Numbered from the stretch's first letter, positions 42,849-55,709 are shown. The stretch: 64,000 bases of DNA from Microbacterium jejuense (GCF_019511665.1 NZ_JAEUAW010000005.1:124001-188000); one strand, 5' to 3'. Made by a program: numbers and translations. Notes: generated from the sequence alone by a model not told the origin.

Positions 42849-43838
42849 TCACGCGGCTGCGTCGGGCGGCGGGAAGAGCCCGTCCAGCAGCTGCAGGTCC
42901 GCCTCGGTGGGCGTCCATGCGGTGGCCGCCTCGGCGTTCGCGCGCACCTGCTCGGGGGTCGTCGCCCCGGCGATCACGCTCGACAGCGCCGGGTGCGAGA
43001 GAAGCCATCCGAACGTGGCCTGCAGCATTGTGATGCCGCGCTCGTCGCAGAACGCCTGGTAGGCCTCCAGCGCATCCCACGGAGCCTCGTAGTAGAGGTT
43101 CGCGCGCTGCCGCATGATGCGCGAGTCCGCGGGCGCGTCGTCGCGCGTGAACTTGCCGGTGAGCAGACCGTTGTGGAGGGGGAAGTACGGGAAGAAGCCG
43201 AGACCGTACCGCTCGACGGCGCGCAGCACGTTCCGCTCCGAGTCGCGAGAGAGCAGGCTGTACTGGTTCTGCGCCGAGATGTAGGGCACGCCGCGGCGCA
43301 TCAGCGCCGTGAAGTGCGCCTCGGCGATCTGCCAGCCCGAGAAGTTCGAGTGCCCGACGTAGCGCACCTTGCCCTCGCGCACGAGGTCGCCCAGCGTGTC
43401 GAGCGTCTCTTCCATCGGCGTGTCGTTGTCGGGCACGTGCAGCTGGTACAGGTCGATCCAGTCCGTCCGCAGGCGGGTGAGGGATGCCTCGACCGCACGC
43501 CGTATGTACGACCGGGAGCCCTTCGCGCCCGAGGGCGGGTACCCCATGTCGCGGCCGGGGTGGCCGAACTTGGTCGCGAGGATGACCTCGTCGCGACGTC
43601 CCTGGAGCGCCTCGCCCATCAGCGTCTCGGACAGCCCCGGTTCGGCGCCGTACATGTCGGCGGTGTCGAGGAAGGTGACCCCGGCGTCGATCGCGGCGTC
43701 GAGCACGGCCCGCGTGCCCTCCAGCGTCTGCGTGCGGGTGCCTTCCCGGCCGAAGTTGTTGCAGCCGAGGCCGACGGCGGAGACGAGCAGGCCGGACGCG
43801 CCGACGCGGCGCAACGGAACAGTGGCAGTGGGGGTCAT
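42849..43838 (-). CDS. Aldo/keto reductase
   Basis: The 329-residue product has the TIM-barrel AKR signature with catalytic residues visible as Asp and Tyr in FLDTADMYG, Lys in ATKFG, and His in LYQLHVPD. The NADPH-binding end has SVIAGATTPEQVRANA. It resembles the YghZ/Kv-beta-like AKR group that reduces aldehydes or ketones; the substrate is unknown. The ATG follows TAACGT (43845-43850) by six bases. Confidence 0.92.
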   Translation of the reverse strand: MTPTATVPLRRVGASGLLVSAVGLGCNNFGREGTRTQTLEGTRAVLDAAIDAGVTFLDTADMYGAEPGLSETLMGEALQGRRDEVILATKFGHPGRDMGYPPSGAKGSRSYIRRAVEASLTRLRTDWIDLYQLHVPDNDTPMEETLDTLGDLVREGKVRYVGHSNFSGWQIAEAHFTALMRRGVPYISAQNQYSLLSRDSERNVLRAVERYGLGFFPYFPLHNGLLTGKFTRDDAPADSRIMRQRANLYYEAPWDALEAYQAFCDERGITMLQATFGWLLSHPALSSVIAGATTPEQVRANAEAATAWTPTEADLQLLDGLFPPPDAAA

Positions 43839-43902
43839 GTCTCCACGTTAGCCCCGTGGGCCGACCCGCTTCGTCGCGGATGACCGCTGTCCCGCGCAAC
43901 GG

Positions 43903-43934
43903 AACAGCCCCTCGCCCGAAGGCGAGGGGCTGTT
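43903..43934 (-). terminator. Terminator hairpin of the DUF5684-type gene
   Basis: AACAGCCCCTCGCC (43903-43916) pairs with GGCGAGGGGCTGTT (43921-43934) with a CGAA loop, seven bases after the stop codon on the minus strand. Confidence 0.65.
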
Positions 43935-43941
43935 GCTCAGG

Positions 43942-44733
43942 TCACTGCTTCGGTGCCTCCGGAGCCGCGGGCGGCTCGGTCGTCGGAGGCTCGGTCGCGG
44001 GCGGCTCGGTCGCCGGCGGCTCGGGGGACGCGGGCGGCGTCTGCGGCGCGGCCGGCGGCGGCGTCACCGGCGGCTGCGCGCCGGCGGGCGGCGGAGTCGT
44101 CGGTGCGGCGGGCGGAGCCGGCGGCGCGGCCGGAGGCGTGTAACCGGCAGGCGGCGCGGGCGGGGCTGCGTAGCCCGCCGGGGGCTGGTAGCCGGGCGCC
44201 GTGGCGGGGTTGGCAGGATACCCGCCCGCCGGCACCTGCGACGGGACGCCCGCCCAGACCGTGTTGTCGGCGAGGAAGTTGCCCGCCCACGGCGCGGCCG
44301 GGATGGCGGTGTTCCACCGCGAGCGGTCGAACGCGTTGATGCCGAGCCACACGATCGCCAGGAAGAAGTACAGGATGAGCCAGACGGCCTCCTTCTGCAG
44401 CTTCAGTCCGACGCGCCACGCGGCGGCGAGCGAGTACAGGAATGCGGCGAGGCCGATGAGCCAGCCCAGCACGGGGACCCAGCCCAGGACGGCGGTGCCC
44501 GCCCACAGGATCAGCAGCCACCACGGGTTGAGGTCGCCGAGCTTCACGAAGATCAGCGTGTTGTACACAGGGACCCAGGCGCGCCAGCGGCCCTGGACAC
44601 CGGCCTTGTCGAAGATCTTCATCAGGAACCACGAACTGATGAGGTACGCGGCGATGGCGAACAGGAAGAACAGAGGCGCGAGCACCAGGAACGCCAGAAC
44701 GCTCCCGTACCCGCTGTCGTCGTACGAATCCAT
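43942..44733 (-). CDS. DUF5684-type membrane protein with Pro-rich repeat tail
   Basis: The 263-residue product has four membrane helices in the first 140 residues (SVLAFLVLAPLFFLFAIAAY, then WWLLILWAGTAVLGWVPVL, and others) with the GRWRAWVPVYNTLIFVKL block typical of DUF5684. The C-terminal half is a low-complexity tail of Pro, Ala, Thr and Glu with repeats such as PPATEPPATEPPTTEPP. Function is unknown. A GGAGG box lies eight bases before the ATG, and a good promoter sits about 70-100 bases upstream. Confidence 0.82.
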   Translation of the reverse strand: MDSYDDSGYGSVLAFLVLAPLFFLFAIAAYLISSWFLMKIFDKAGVQGRWRAWVPVYNTLIFVKLGDLNPWWLLILWAGTAVLGWVPVLGWLIGLAAFLYSLAAAWRVGLKLQKEAVWLILYFFLAIVWLGINAFDRSRWNTAIPAAPWAGNFLADNTVWAGVPSQVPAGGYPANPATAPGYQPPAGYAAPPAPPAGYTPPAAPPAPPAAPTTPPPAGAQPPVTPPPAAPQTPPASPEPPATEPPATEPPTTEPPAAPEAPKQ

Positions 44734-44801
44734 GGTGCGACCTCCGGAGAGTCGGATGGGCGTGTGGGGCACGCCCGCGGAGCCGCTGCTCCGCTCGACA
44801 C

Positions 44802-44831
44802 ATGCTAGCGAGGCTCTCAGCTTCCTGTCAG
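44802..44831 (-). promoter_or_regulatory. Promoter of the DUF5684-type gene
   Basis: On the minus strand CTGACA (44826-44831) and TAGCAT (44802-44807) are 18 bases apart, a good sigma-70-type match with correct spacing. Confidence 0.5.
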
Positions 44832-44912
44832 CATTCGTGACGTAACGGGGGGATAGCCCCTCCGCGCCCCGGTGGATAGCCTGAGCACCACCACCCGACC
44901 GAAAGGCCGCAC

Positions 44913-45392
44913 ATGAGCGATCCGACTCCCGCCACCCCGACGCCTCCGCCGCTGCCCGAGCAGTCCGCGGCCGCCGCTGCGGCCAGCGCTCCCGCCGCAC
45001 CTGCGCCCGCGCCCGCCGATCCGGACGACACCGGCGTCCCTCCGGTCCTCGGCGAGGCGGGCGACGTCGGCAAGGGATTCTTCGCCGCCCTGTTCGACCT
45101 GTCGTTCCGCACCTTCATCACGCGGCGGCTGGCGAGCGTGTTCTACCTCGTCGGCCTCATCGCGATCGGCATCGGCTTCGTGGTGTACTTCGTGGGCGGC
45201 ATCCTGAGCGGGATCTCGCTGCTGTGGTTCAACCCGGGAGCCGGCATCAGCGGACTCATCGCGACCGTCATCGTCGTGCCGGTGCTGACGTTCCTCGCGA
45301 TCATCCTGCTGAGGTTCATCATCGAGGGTGTCGTGGCGCTCATCGCGATCGCCGAGAACACCGAGCGCACCGCCCAGCACACGAAGCACTGA
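44913..45392 (+). CDS. DUF4282-family membrane protein
   Basis: The 159-residue product has an Ala/Pro-rich N-terminal third, then a DUF4282 domain: GFFAALFDLSFRTFITRRLA followed by two membrane helices (VFYLVGLIAIGIGFVVYFVG and LIATVIVVPVLTFLAIILLR) and the conserved end FIIEGVVALIAIAENTERT. Function is unknown. GAAAGG precedes the ATG and TAGCCT (44877-44882) is a likely -10 box. It diverges from the DUF5684-type gene; both combine a Pro-rich tail with membrane helices. Confidence 0.87.
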   Translation: MSDPTPATPTPPPLPEQSAAAAAASAPAAPAPAPADPDDTGVPPVLGEAGDVGKGFFAALFDLSFRTFITRRLASVFYLVGLIAIGIGFVVYFVGGILSGISLLWFNPGAGISGLIATVIVVPVLTFLAIILLRFIIEGVVALIAIAENTERTAQHTKH

Positions 45393-45395
45393 CGG

Positions 45396-46145
45396 TCAGG
45401 CGAACAGCTCCAGCTCGCCGGCGCCGGTCTCGCGCACGCGCAGGCCCGCGGCATCCGCCCACCGCACGAATCCGGCGGCAGAAGAGATGCGGGGCCGCTC
45501 GTCCGCGAGTCGGCGCACCAGAGCGCCCTTGGCGTGCTTGTTGAAGTGGTTCAGGGCCCGCACCGCCCCGTCCGGCCCCTCGCTCACCACGCGGACGTAG
45601 CGGTTCGGGATGCCGTCAGACACGGGTCCGAGCGCGACGTACGCCTCGGACCGCAGGTCGAGCACGAACGACGGCTCGTGCTGCACGAGCGCCGCCGACA
45701 CGGCCTCGGCCCACAGCCGCCGCAGCGGAGGCAGGTCCGGCAACGACGTGCCCGCGCCGAGGCGGTACGCCGGGATCCCGTCGAGAGCGCCCACCGGCCC
45801 GAACGGCGCCGAGTGGATGAGCACATGACGGCCCAGCCACCGTCGCGATGCGGACGAGAGGGATGCCGCACCCAGCGCGTCGAACAGCACGCCGGTGTAG
45901 CGATCTACCGCGGGCATTGTCGGCGCGGCCCGCAGCGCGGCGTTCGCGGCGATCTCCCCACGCTGCGTGGGGCCGAGCTTGAGGACGCGTGCCGCCGCAT
46001 CCTCGTCCGAGGAGAGTGCGACGAGCGCGTCGACGACGGCGGTGCGCTGCGGCGCGAGCGCCGGCAGCGCGACACCCTCGGCGTCGAACGGGCGACCGTC
46101 GCCGCCGGGGCGCTTCGTCTCGGACGGCGGCAGCAGGATCAGCAC
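45396..46145 (-). CDS. yaaA: YaaA-family (DUF328) peroxide stress protein
   Basis: The 249-residue product starts MLILLPPSETKRPGGDG, the YaaA/DUF328 hallmark, and has YTGVLFDAL, YRLGAGTSLPDLPPL, LDLRSEAYVAL and NHFNKHAKGALVR in the expected order. E. coli YaaA lowers free iron and binds DNA during peroxide stress. The GTG start is taken from homology. A copy of the dispersed CGCTCACCGACCG repeat lies just upstream. It is convergent with the DUF4282 gene, three bases apart. Confidence 0.9.
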   Translation of the reverse strand: MLILLPPSETKRPGGDGRPFDAEGVALPALAPQRTAVVDALVALSSDEDAAARVLKLGPTQRGEIAANAALRAAPTMPAVDRYTGVLFDALGAASLSSASRRWLGRHVLIHSAPFGPVGALDGIPAYRLGAGTSLPDLPPLRRLWAEAVSAALVQHEPSFVLDLRSEAYVALGPVSDGIPNRYVRVVSEGPDGAVRALNHFNKHAKGALVRRLADERPRISSAAGFVRWADAAGLRVRETGAGELELFA

Positions 46146-46156
46146 GGCAGGTCTTC

Positions 46157-46187
46157 CGGTCGGTGAGCGAGGGCGGGCGAGACGAAA
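46157..46187. repeat. Single copy of the dispersed CGGTCGGTGAGCG / GACGAAACGC repeat
   Basis: CGGTCGGTGAGCG followed by GAGACGAAACGCCCC, 20 bases on, matches one half of the elements at 20741-20775 and 27333. It runs directly into the atp terminator hairpin. Confidence 0.55.
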
Positions 46188-46216
46188 CGCCCCGAGCCGA
46201 CGAGCGGCTCGGGGCG
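46188..46216 (-). terminator. Terminator of the atp operon
   Basis: CGCCCCGAGCCG (46188-46199) pairs with CGGCTCGGGGCG (46205-46216) around ACGAG. On the minus strand it is followed by TTTCGTCTC, a weak T-run, and it starts 20 bases after the atpC stop codon. Confidence 0.75.
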
Positions 46217-46235
46217 TCTCAACGACGTACGGGCG

Positions 46236-46496
46236 TCAGGAGATCAGTGCGGCGTTGCCCGCGACGATGGTGAGCACGTCGCCCTCCATCGAGAGGAAGC
46301 CGTCCTGCGCGTTCGCGATGATCTTGGTGCCCGAGGACTCGGTGATGCGCACCTGGCCCTCGGCGAGGATCGCGAGCACCGGCTCGTGACCGCTCATGAA
46401 GCCGATCTCGCCCTCGACGGTCTTGGCGACCACGAGCGAGGCCTCACCCGACCAGACCTCCGCGTCCGCGGAGACGAGGCTGACGTTGAGCGGCAT
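46236..46496 (-). CDS. atpC: F1Fo ATP synthase subunit epsilon
   Basis: The 86-residue product begins MPLNVSLVSADAEVWSGEAS and has VAKTVEGEIGFMSGHEPVLA, the N-terminal beta-barrel of the epsilon subunit. It is short: the C-terminal helical hairpin of longer epsilon subunits is missing, as is common in actinobacteria. It sits in the central stalk of F1. The ATG is one base after the atpD stop codon, so the two are translationally coupled. It is the last gene of the operon. Confidence 0.94.
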   Translation of the reverse strand: MPLNVSLVSADAEVWSGEASLVVAKTVEGEIGFMSGHEPVLAILAEGQVRITESSGTKIIANAQDGFLSMEGDVLTIVAGNAALIS

Positions 46497-46497
46497 G

Positions 46498-48871
<2,374 letters not shown>

Positions 48872-48891
48872 TGTCCTAGTCCAGGCCCGCC

Positions 48892-50529
48892 TTAGCGGCG
48901 GCCCTTGACGATCTTCTCCTGGTTCACGTCCTCGGCCTCAGCCGCCGCGACCTCTTCGTGGCCGGGCTTGCCGATGGCCTGGCCCTTGCCGGCCTGGAAC
49001 TCGAGGATGAACTCGTCGGTCTTCTTGCTGAGCTCAGCCACGGTGTCGTCGTCGAGGACGTTCGTGTCGCGCAGCGTGTCGAGGATCGTCGTGTTGCGGC
49101 GGAGGTAGTCGAGCAGCTCGCGCTCGAACGCCAGCACGTCCTCGACCTCGATCGAGTCGAGCTTGCCGTTCGTACCGGCCCAGATCGAGACGACCTGCTC
49201 CTCGACGGGGTACGGCGAGTACTGCGGCTGCTTGAGCAGCTCGGTCAGGCGCGCACCGCGGGCCAGCTGGCGACGCGACGCCGCATCGAGGTCAGATGCG
49301 AACATGGCGAACGCCTCGAGCGAACGGTACTGGGCGAGCTCGAGCTTGAGCGTTCCCGAGACCTTCTTGATCGACTTGACCTGGGCGTCACCGCCCACTC
49401 GCGAGACCGAGATGCCCACATCGACCGCGGGACGCTGGTTGGCGTTGAACAGGTCGGACTGCAGGAAGATCTGGCCGTCGGTGATCGAGATCACGTTGGT
49501 GGGGATGTACGCCGAGACGTCGTTGGCCTTGGTCTCGATGATGGGAAGACCCGTCATCGAGCCGGCGCCCAGCTCGTCCGACAGCTTCGCGCAGCGCTCG
49601 AGCAGACGCGAGTGCAGGTAGAAGACGTCGCCCGGGTACGCCTCACGGCCCGGCGGGCGGCGCAGCAGCAGCGACACGGCGCGGTACGCCTCGGCCTGCT
49701 TGGTCAGGTCGTCGAAGATGACCAGGACGTGCTTGCCCTCGTACATCCAGTGCTGGCCGATGGCCGAGCCGGTGTAGGGAGCGAGGTACTTGAAGCCGGC
49801 CGGGTCGGACGCGGGCGCGGCGACGATGGTGGTGTACTCCAGCGCACCGGCGTCTTCGAGCGCGCCCTTCACGGCGGCGATCGTCGAGCCCTTCTGACCG
49901 ATGGCGACGTAGATGCAGCGGACCTGCTTGTTGACGTCGCCCGACTCCCAGTTGGCCTTCTGGTTGATGATCGTGTCGATCGCGATGGCCGTCTTGCCGG
50001 TCTGGCGGTCGCCGATGATGAGCTGGCGCTGGCCGCGGCCGACCGGGATCATCGCGTCGATGGCCTTGATGCCGGTCTGGAGCGGCTCGTGCACCGACTT
50101 GCGCTGCATGACGCCGGGCGCCTGCAGCTCGAGGGCACGGCGGCCGACGGTGGCGATCTCGCCGAGGCCGTCGATGGGGTTGCCGAGCGGGTCGACCACG
50201 CGGCCGAGGTAGCCGTCGCCGACGGCGACCGAGAGCACCTCGCCGGTGCGGGTGACCGTCTGACCGGCCTCGATGCCGGCGAAGTCGCCGAGGACGACCA
50301 CACCGATCTCGTGCTCGTCGAGGTTCAGCGCGAGGCCCTGCGTGCCGTCTTCGAACGTCACGAGCTCGTTCGCCATGACACCCGGCAGGCCCTCGACGTG
50401 AGCGATGCCGTCCGCGGCGTCGATGACGGTGCCGACCTCGGTGGCCGCTGCCCCCGTGGGCTCGTAGGCGGCGACGAAGTCCTTCAGCGCGTCACGGATG
50501 ACGTCGGGGCTGATAGAGAGATCTGCCAT
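48892..50529 (-). CDS. atpA: F1Fo ATP synthase subunit alpha
   Basis: The 545-residue product is the regulatory nucleotide-binding F1 subunit, with P-loop [19 protein letters not shown] near 173, [20 protein letters not shown] and the arginine-finger region [20 protein letters not shown]. It has an Ala/Glu-rich C-terminal tail ([20 protein letters not shown]) that is longer than in E. coli. A GAAGGAAA box lies just before the ATG. Confidence 0.97.
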   Translation of the reverse strand: MADLSISPDVIRDALKDFVAAYEPTGAAATEVGTVIDAADGIAHVEGLPGVMANELVTFEDGTQGLALNLDEHEIGVVVLGDFAGIEAGQTVTRTGEVLSVAVGDGYLGRVVDPLGNPIDGLGEIATVGRRALELQAPGVMQRKSVHEPLQTGIKAIDAMIPVGRGQRQLIIGDRQTGKTAIAIDTIINQKANWESGDVNKQVRCIYVAIGQKGSTIAAVKGALEDAGALEYTTIVAAPASDPAGFKYLAPYTGSAIGQHWMYEGKHVLVIFDDLTKQAEAYRAVSLLLRRPPGREAYPGDVFYLHSRLLERCAKLSDELGAGSMTGLPIIETKANDVSAYIPTNVISITDGQIFLQSDLFNANQRPAVDVGISVSRVGGDAQVKSIKKVSGTLKLELAQYRSLEAFAMFASDLDAASRRQLARGARLTELLKQPQYSPYPVEEQVVSIWAGTNGKLDSIEVEDVLAFERELLDYLRRNTTILDTLRDTNVLDDDTVAELSKKTDEFILEFQAGKGQAIGKPGHEEVAAAEAEDVNQEKIVKGRR

Positions 50530-50599
50530 TGTTTTCCTTCGTTCATGGGGCCTCGGCCCCGAAGTCTCCGCACCGTCCTGACGGGGCGGGAAGTCTGTG

Positions 50600-51391
50600 T
50601 CAGCCGGCGAGCCGCTGACGGAGGTCGGCCAGACGCGACGAGACGCTCGCGTCGATCACGTCGTCGGCGATCTGGACGCGCAGGCCTCCCACGACCGTCG
50701 GGTCGACGATGGTGTTGAGCGACACCCGCGTGCCGTAGCGCTTCGTCAGCGCGGCGGTGAGCCGGTCGCGCTGCGCATCGCTCAGCGGTGCGGCCGCCAC
50801 GACGGTCGCCACCGCGCGGCCGCGCTGGTCGGACACCAGGCGGGTCGCGCGCGACAGCAACTGCCGGACGCGGCGCTCACGGGGCTGCTGGATGAGGGAT
50901 GCCGCGATCAGCGTCGCCCCTTCGCTCGCGCGGCCCTTCAGCAGCGACTCGACGAGCGTGCCCTTCGCCGCGGAGTCGCCCAGACGGCTCCCCAGCGCGA
51001 GCTCGAGCTCGGGGTTGTCTGCCACAGTCCGCGAGAAGGCGAACAGCTCGGCCTCGACGTCGGCGTCCGCGTCAGCGACCGCCGCCGCGCGCACCGCCAG
51101 CTCTTCGATGGCGTCGACGAGGTCGTCGGGCGTCGACCAGCGCTGCGCGACGGCGGTCGTCAGCAGCGACGCCGTCGTGGGCTTCACAGCAGCGCCGAAG
51201 ACGGCGGCGACGACCTGCCGGCGGGCCTCCGCCGGCGCGGCGGAGTCGGCCAGCGCGCCGCTCAGCTGCGACGAGTCGCCCACGGCGCGTGCCGCGGCGA
51301 AGAGCTCGCGGGCGACGTCGAGGTCGACGCCGGTCGCGGCGCCGAGCGCCGCGGTCGTCGCCGCGAGGGCCTGAGTGGTCGCGCTGCCCAT
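50600..51391 (-). CDS. atpH: F1Fo ATP synthase subunit delta
   Basis: The 263-residue product is a long actinobacterial delta (OSCP) subunit that joins the peripheral stalk to F1. The C-terminal region [20 protein letters not shown] and [20 protein letters not shown] is conserved. The ATG overlaps the atpF stop codon by one base (TAATG), so translation is coupled. It is less conserved than other subunits, but its place in the operon leaves little doubt. Confidence 0.93.
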   Translation of the reverse strand: MGSATTQALAATTAALGAATGVDLDVARELFAAARAVGDSSQLSGALADSAAPAEARRQVVAAVFGAAVKPTTASLLTTAVAQRWSTPDDLVDAIEELAVRAAAVADADADVEAELFAFSRTVADNPELELALGSRLGDSAAKGTLVESLLKGRASEGATLIAASLIQQPRERRVRQLLSRATRLVSDQRGRAVATVVAAAPLSDAQRDRLTAALTKRYGTRVSLNTIVDPTVVGGLRVQIADDVIDASVSSRLADLRQRLAG

Positions 51392-51945
51392 TACGCCTTG
51401 GCCCCTTCGGACTCTTCGAGCTCGGCGAGGAAGCGGTCGACGACGGCCTGCGCCTTCGCGTCGTCCGAGAGGGTCTCGCCGATGACGCCGCCGGCGAGGT
51501 CGAGGGCGAGCGTGCCCACCTCGCTGCGCAGCGACACCAGCGCGCTCTGACGCTCGGCCTCGATCTGGGCGTGCGCGGTGGCGGTCAGGCGGGCGGCCTC
51601 CGCCGAAGCGGTGTCCTTCGCCTCGGCGACGATCTTCTTGCCGTCCTCCCGGGCGGCGTCGCGGATCTCACCGGCCTCCTTGCGTGCTTCGGCGAGCTGC
51701 GAGGTGTACTCCTCGAGCGCGGCCTCGGCCTTGCGCTGGGCCTCGTCGGCCTTCGCGATGTTGCCCTCGATCGCCGCGGAACGCTCGTCGAGCATCTTCT
51801 TCATGCGGGGAAGGGCGACCTTCCAGAACACGAAGAGGATGATGACGAAGCAGACGGCCGACCAGATGATGTCGTACCACGCGGGGATCAGAGGGTTGTG
51901 CGCCTCTGCCTCCTCGGCAGCGTACGTGACAAGAGCGTTCAGCAT
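51391..51945 (-). CDS. atpF: F1Fo ATP synthase subunit b
   Basis: The 184-residue product has one N-terminal membrane helix (WSAVCFVIILFVFWKVALPR) and a long charged coiled coil with DERSAAIEGNIAKADEAQRK, the b-subunit peripheral stalk. The ATG is 28 bases after the atpE stop codon, preceded by AGGAGAC. Confidence 0.95.
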   Translation of the reverse strand: MLNALVTYAAEEAEAHNPLIPAWYDIIWSAVCFVIILFVFWKVALPRMKKMLDERSAAIEGNIAKADEAQRKAEAALEEYTSQLAEARKEAGEIRDAAREDGKKIVAEAKDTASAEAARLTATAHAQIEAERQSALVSLRSEVGTLALDLAGGVIGETLSDDAKAQAVVDRFLAELEESEGAKA

Positions 51946-51973
51946 CCTGTCTCCTTAGGACTGGTGAGGGCGA

Positions 51974-53018
<1,045 letters not shown>

Positions 53019-53196
53019 GGGCGGTTCATCCGTGGCAAGGGGGGCGATCAGGGTCGCAGCATGAATAGACAGCGCTGGCTCCAGCTTCGGGGCACCGGTA
53101 AGAACCGTTGCGACGATGGTCGGTGAGCGTCACTCCGCCGCCACCACTCTCCACCATTCCCAGGCAGGTGAGGGGCGCGCGGGCGGGCGCGAGTTC

Positions 53197-53224
53197 AGCC
53201 TATCAAACTTGAGAGCGCGCTGAA
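53197..53224 (-). promoter_or_regulatory. Probable promoter of the atp operon
   Basis: On the minus strand TTCAGC (53219-53224) and TAGGCT (53197-53202, with an extended TGA before it) are 16 bases apart. Transcription would start about 170 bases before atpB, leaving a long leader. The 242-base gap 53019-53260 holds this promoter and no clear gene. Confidence 0.5.
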
Positions 53225-53260
53225 TCCGTTCGCCCCTTTTACGCCTGCTTCGGCCGGACG

Positions 53261-53746
53261 TCAAGCACCCTCGCGGGAGTCGTCCGTCCGCTCCCCCGCA
53301 TCCGGGTCGGTCGGAAGCTCGACGTCGACGACCGGCACGCGCATCCGCATCAGCACCACGACGTCGATCACGAGCGACGCGAGCACGCTGGCGACCAGCG
53401 CGACGAAGAACACCGGACCGACGATCCACGGCTGGTCGCGCAGCACGAACAGCGCGATGAGGAACACCACGAACTTGAGGAGCCAGCCGCCGAGCACGAT
53501 GCCGAAGAAGATCGGCACGTACAGCGCGTCGCCGAACCACCGGTTGGCGATGAGGATGCTGGCACCCGTGATGCCGAGGAAGACCGCGGCGATGACGACG
53601 CCGGCGAGGGCGCTCCACAGGCCGTTCGTCCCTGCGACGAGGTAGCCGACGATCGCGCCGACCACGGCGAGCCCCGCAGTGACGGACCCCGACCACACCA
53701 GGACGGTGCGCAGGATCGGGGTGCTGGAGACGGGACTGGAGCTCAT
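53261..53746 (-). CDS. AtpI-position membrane protein (ATP synthase accessory-like)
   Basis: The 161-residue product has four hydrophobic helices (LVWSGSVTAGLAVVGAIVG, ALAGVVIAAVFLGITGASIL, VPIFFGIVLGGWLLKFVVFL and PVFFVALVASVLASLVIDVV) and an acidic C-terminal tail. Its place directly before the atp operon is that of AtpI/UncI, a proposed c-ring assembly helper, but sequence similarity to AtpI is weak. The ATG overlaps the stop codon of the WecA-like gene (ATGA), so they are coupled. Confidence 0.83.
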   Translation of the reverse strand: MSSSPVSSTPILRTVLVWSGSVTAGLAVVGAIVGYLVAGTNGLWSALAGVVIAAVFLGITGASILIANRWFGDALYVPIFFGIVLGGWLLKFVVFLIALFVLRDQPWIVGPVFFVALVASVLASLVIDVVVLMRMRVPVVDVELPTDPDAGERTDDSREGA

Positions 53747-54993
53747 CGGGCGGCCTCCTCGGTCGCGGGATCGGGCGTGGTCAGGCGGTCGGCGAGCGAC
53801 GGCGGGCCGGGCTTCCGCGCGGACGCCGCCGCGGGCGCGGACGCGGGATCGGATGCCGCGGCCACCGGGCGCCGTCGCGACGGCGTGAACGTCACGACGA
53901 GACAGGCGGCGATGCCGACCACGCCGTACAGCACGCCGAAGAGGTAGTCGCCCGGCCACTCCAGCGTGGTGCCGATGTACATGAGCAGGACCGACAGGCT
54001 CACGAGCGCCGTCCACGCGTAGAAGATCAGGACGGCGTCGCGGTCGGAGTGCCCCATGTCGAGCATGCGATGGTGCAGGTGCTTGCGGTCGGGCGAGAAG
54101 GGCGACTTGCCCTTGCTCATGCGCCGGACGACCGCCAGGCCGAAGTCCAGCAGCGGCAGCAGCACGATCACCACCGGCAGCAGGATGGGGATGAACGCAC
54201 CGAGCAGCTGCGAGCGTCCGAACTCGTCGTTGTCGCCCACCATGGCGGGCGTGAAGTTGCCCGTCAGAGCGATGGCGGAGCAGGCCATGAGCAGCCCGAG
54301 CATGAGGGCGCCGGCATCCCCCATGAACAGTCTCGCGGGACTCCAGTTGAGCGGCAGGAAGCCGATGCAGGCGCCGATCAGCACGGCGGCGATGAACGAG
54401 GCCAGGTTGAAGAACGTGCTGGCACCGGTGTCGCGCACCACCATGTACGAGTACGCGAAGAACACGCCGTTGGCGATGAGGCAGACCCCCGCCACCAGCC
54501 CGTCGAGGCCGTCGATGAAGTTGACGGCGTTCATGACCACGACGATCGAGAACACCGTGAGCGTGAAGCTCACCCAGCTGGACCCGATCGCGAGTCCGCC
54601 GATGGGCAGCGAGTAGATCTGGAGCTGCCCGAACCACGCGATGACCCCGGCGGCCAAGAACTGCGCGCCGAGCTTGATCATCCAGTCGAGGTCCCACAGG
54701 TCGTCGGCCACGCCGATCACGACGATCAGCGCCGTCGCGCCCAGCAGGGCATAGATCTGCTGCGGCTGCGCCCACACGATGGCGAAGAAGGGATGCTGCG
54801 CCGACACCGCGAAGGCTGCCACCACCCCCAGGAACATGGCGATGCCGCCGAGCCGTGGTGTCGGGGTCTTGTGGACGTCGCGCTCGCGGATGCCGGGGTA
54901 CAGCTTGTACTTGAGGCTCAGTCGCCACACCGCCCACGACAGGATGAACGTGACGGCGGCGGTCAGGATGATCGTGAAGACGTACTGCTTCAC
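53743..54993 (-). CDS. MraY/WecA-family undecaprenyl-phosphate sugar-phosphate transferase
   Basis: The 416-residue product has about ten membrane helices and the family motifs KTPTPRLGGIAMFLG, VIGVADDLWDLDWMIKLGAQ, MNAVNFIDGLDGLVAG, LFMGDAGALMLG and DRKHLHHRMLDMG. The position of Asp residues fits WecA-type transferases that place N-acetylglucosamine 1-phosphate on undecaprenyl phosphate to start wall polymer synthesis, rather than MraY. The GTG overlaps the stop codon of the upstream gene (GTGA). The C-terminal tail is Ala/Pro-rich. Confidence 0.92.
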   Translation of the reverse strand: MKQYVFTIILTAAVTFILSWAVWRLSLKYKLYPGIRERDVHKTPTPRLGGIAMFLGVVAAFAVSAQHPFFAIVWAQPQQIYALLGATALIVVIGVADDLWDLDWMIKLGAQFLAAGVIAWFGQLQIYSLPIGGLAIGSSWVSFTLTVFSIVVVMNAVNFIDGLDGLVAGVCLIANGVFFAYSYMVVRDTGASTFFNLASFIAAVLIGACIGFLPLNWSPARLFMGDAGALMLGLLMACSAIALTGNFTPAMVGDNDEFGRSQLLGAFIPILLPVVIVLLPLLDFGLAVVRRMSKGKSPFSPDRKHLHHRMLDMGHSDRDAVLIFYAWTALVSLSVLLMYIGTTLEWPGDYLFGVLYGVVGIAACLVVTFTPSRRRPVAAASDPASAPAAASARKPGPPSLADRLTTPDPATEEAAR

Positions 54994-55709
54994 GAGCCGT
55001 CGGGCTCCGGCTGCGCGACGGGGTCGGGCTCGAGCAGGTCGCCGAGCACGCCGCGCAGCTGCGAGCGGCTGACCGCGCCCTCGCGCAGCACGGTGACGCG
55101 CGGCCCGGCATCCGTCTCGTCGTCGGCCGCAGCCGTGCGGACGAGCCGGGTCGCGTCGATGATCGTCGAGGGGATGCCGTCCTTCGACGGGCCGTCGCCG
55201 AGGTACACGGCGACGGAGTCCTTCAGCATGTCGCGGGAATCCTCGGCGGTGATGCCGGCGGGCATGCCGGTGAGATTGGCGCTCGACACGGCGAGGGGGC
55301 CGGTCTCTTCGAGCAGCTCGAGTGCGATGCGGTGTGCGGGCATGCGCACCGCGACAGTGCCGCGTGTCTCGCCGAGGTCCCACGACAGCGACGGCTGCGC
55401 GGGCAGGACGATCGTGAGGCCACCGGGCCAGAACTGCTCGACGAGCCGCTCGACGGGCTCGGGCACCTCGGCCACGAGCGCGCGCAGCGTCGCGACGCCG
55501 GCGACGAGCACAGGGGGCGGCGACTGGCGTCCGCGTCCCTTGGCGGCGAGCAGCCGGGCGACAGCCTGGTGGTCGAAGGCGTCGGCGGCGACGCCGTAGA
55601 CGGTGTCTGTGGGGATGACGACGAGCTCGCCGCGGCCGATGGCCTGACGGGCCTGGCGCATGCCGCTCAGCAGCTGCGCCTCATCACGGCAGTCGAAGAT
55701 GGGGGACAT
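54990..55709 (-). CDS. L-threonylcarbamoyladenylate synthase (Sua5/YwlC/TsaC family)
   Basis: The 239-residue product makes threonylcarbamoyl-AMP, the donor for the t6A modification of tRNAs. It has GRGELVVIPTDTVYGVAADA, AAKGRGRQSPPPVLV, WPGGLTIVLPAQPSL and GPLAVSSANLTGMPA. The ATG is ten bases after TAAACT (55720-55725), leaving almost no leader. It overlaps the WecA-like gene by four bases. prmC lies upstream, giving the usual actinobacterial order before the atp operon. Confidence 0.93.
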   Translation of the reverse strand: MSPIFDCRDEAQLLSGMRQARQAIGRGELVVIPTDTVYGVAADAFDHQAVARLLAAKGRGRQSPPPVLVAGVATLRALVAEVPEPVERLVEQFWPGGLTIVLPAQPSLSWDLGETRGTVAVRMPAHRIALELLEETGPLAVSSANLTGMPAGITAEDSRDMLKDSVAVYLGDGPSKDGIPSTIIDATRLVRTAAADDETDAGPRVTVLREGAVSRSQLRGVLGDLLEPDPVAQPEPDGS

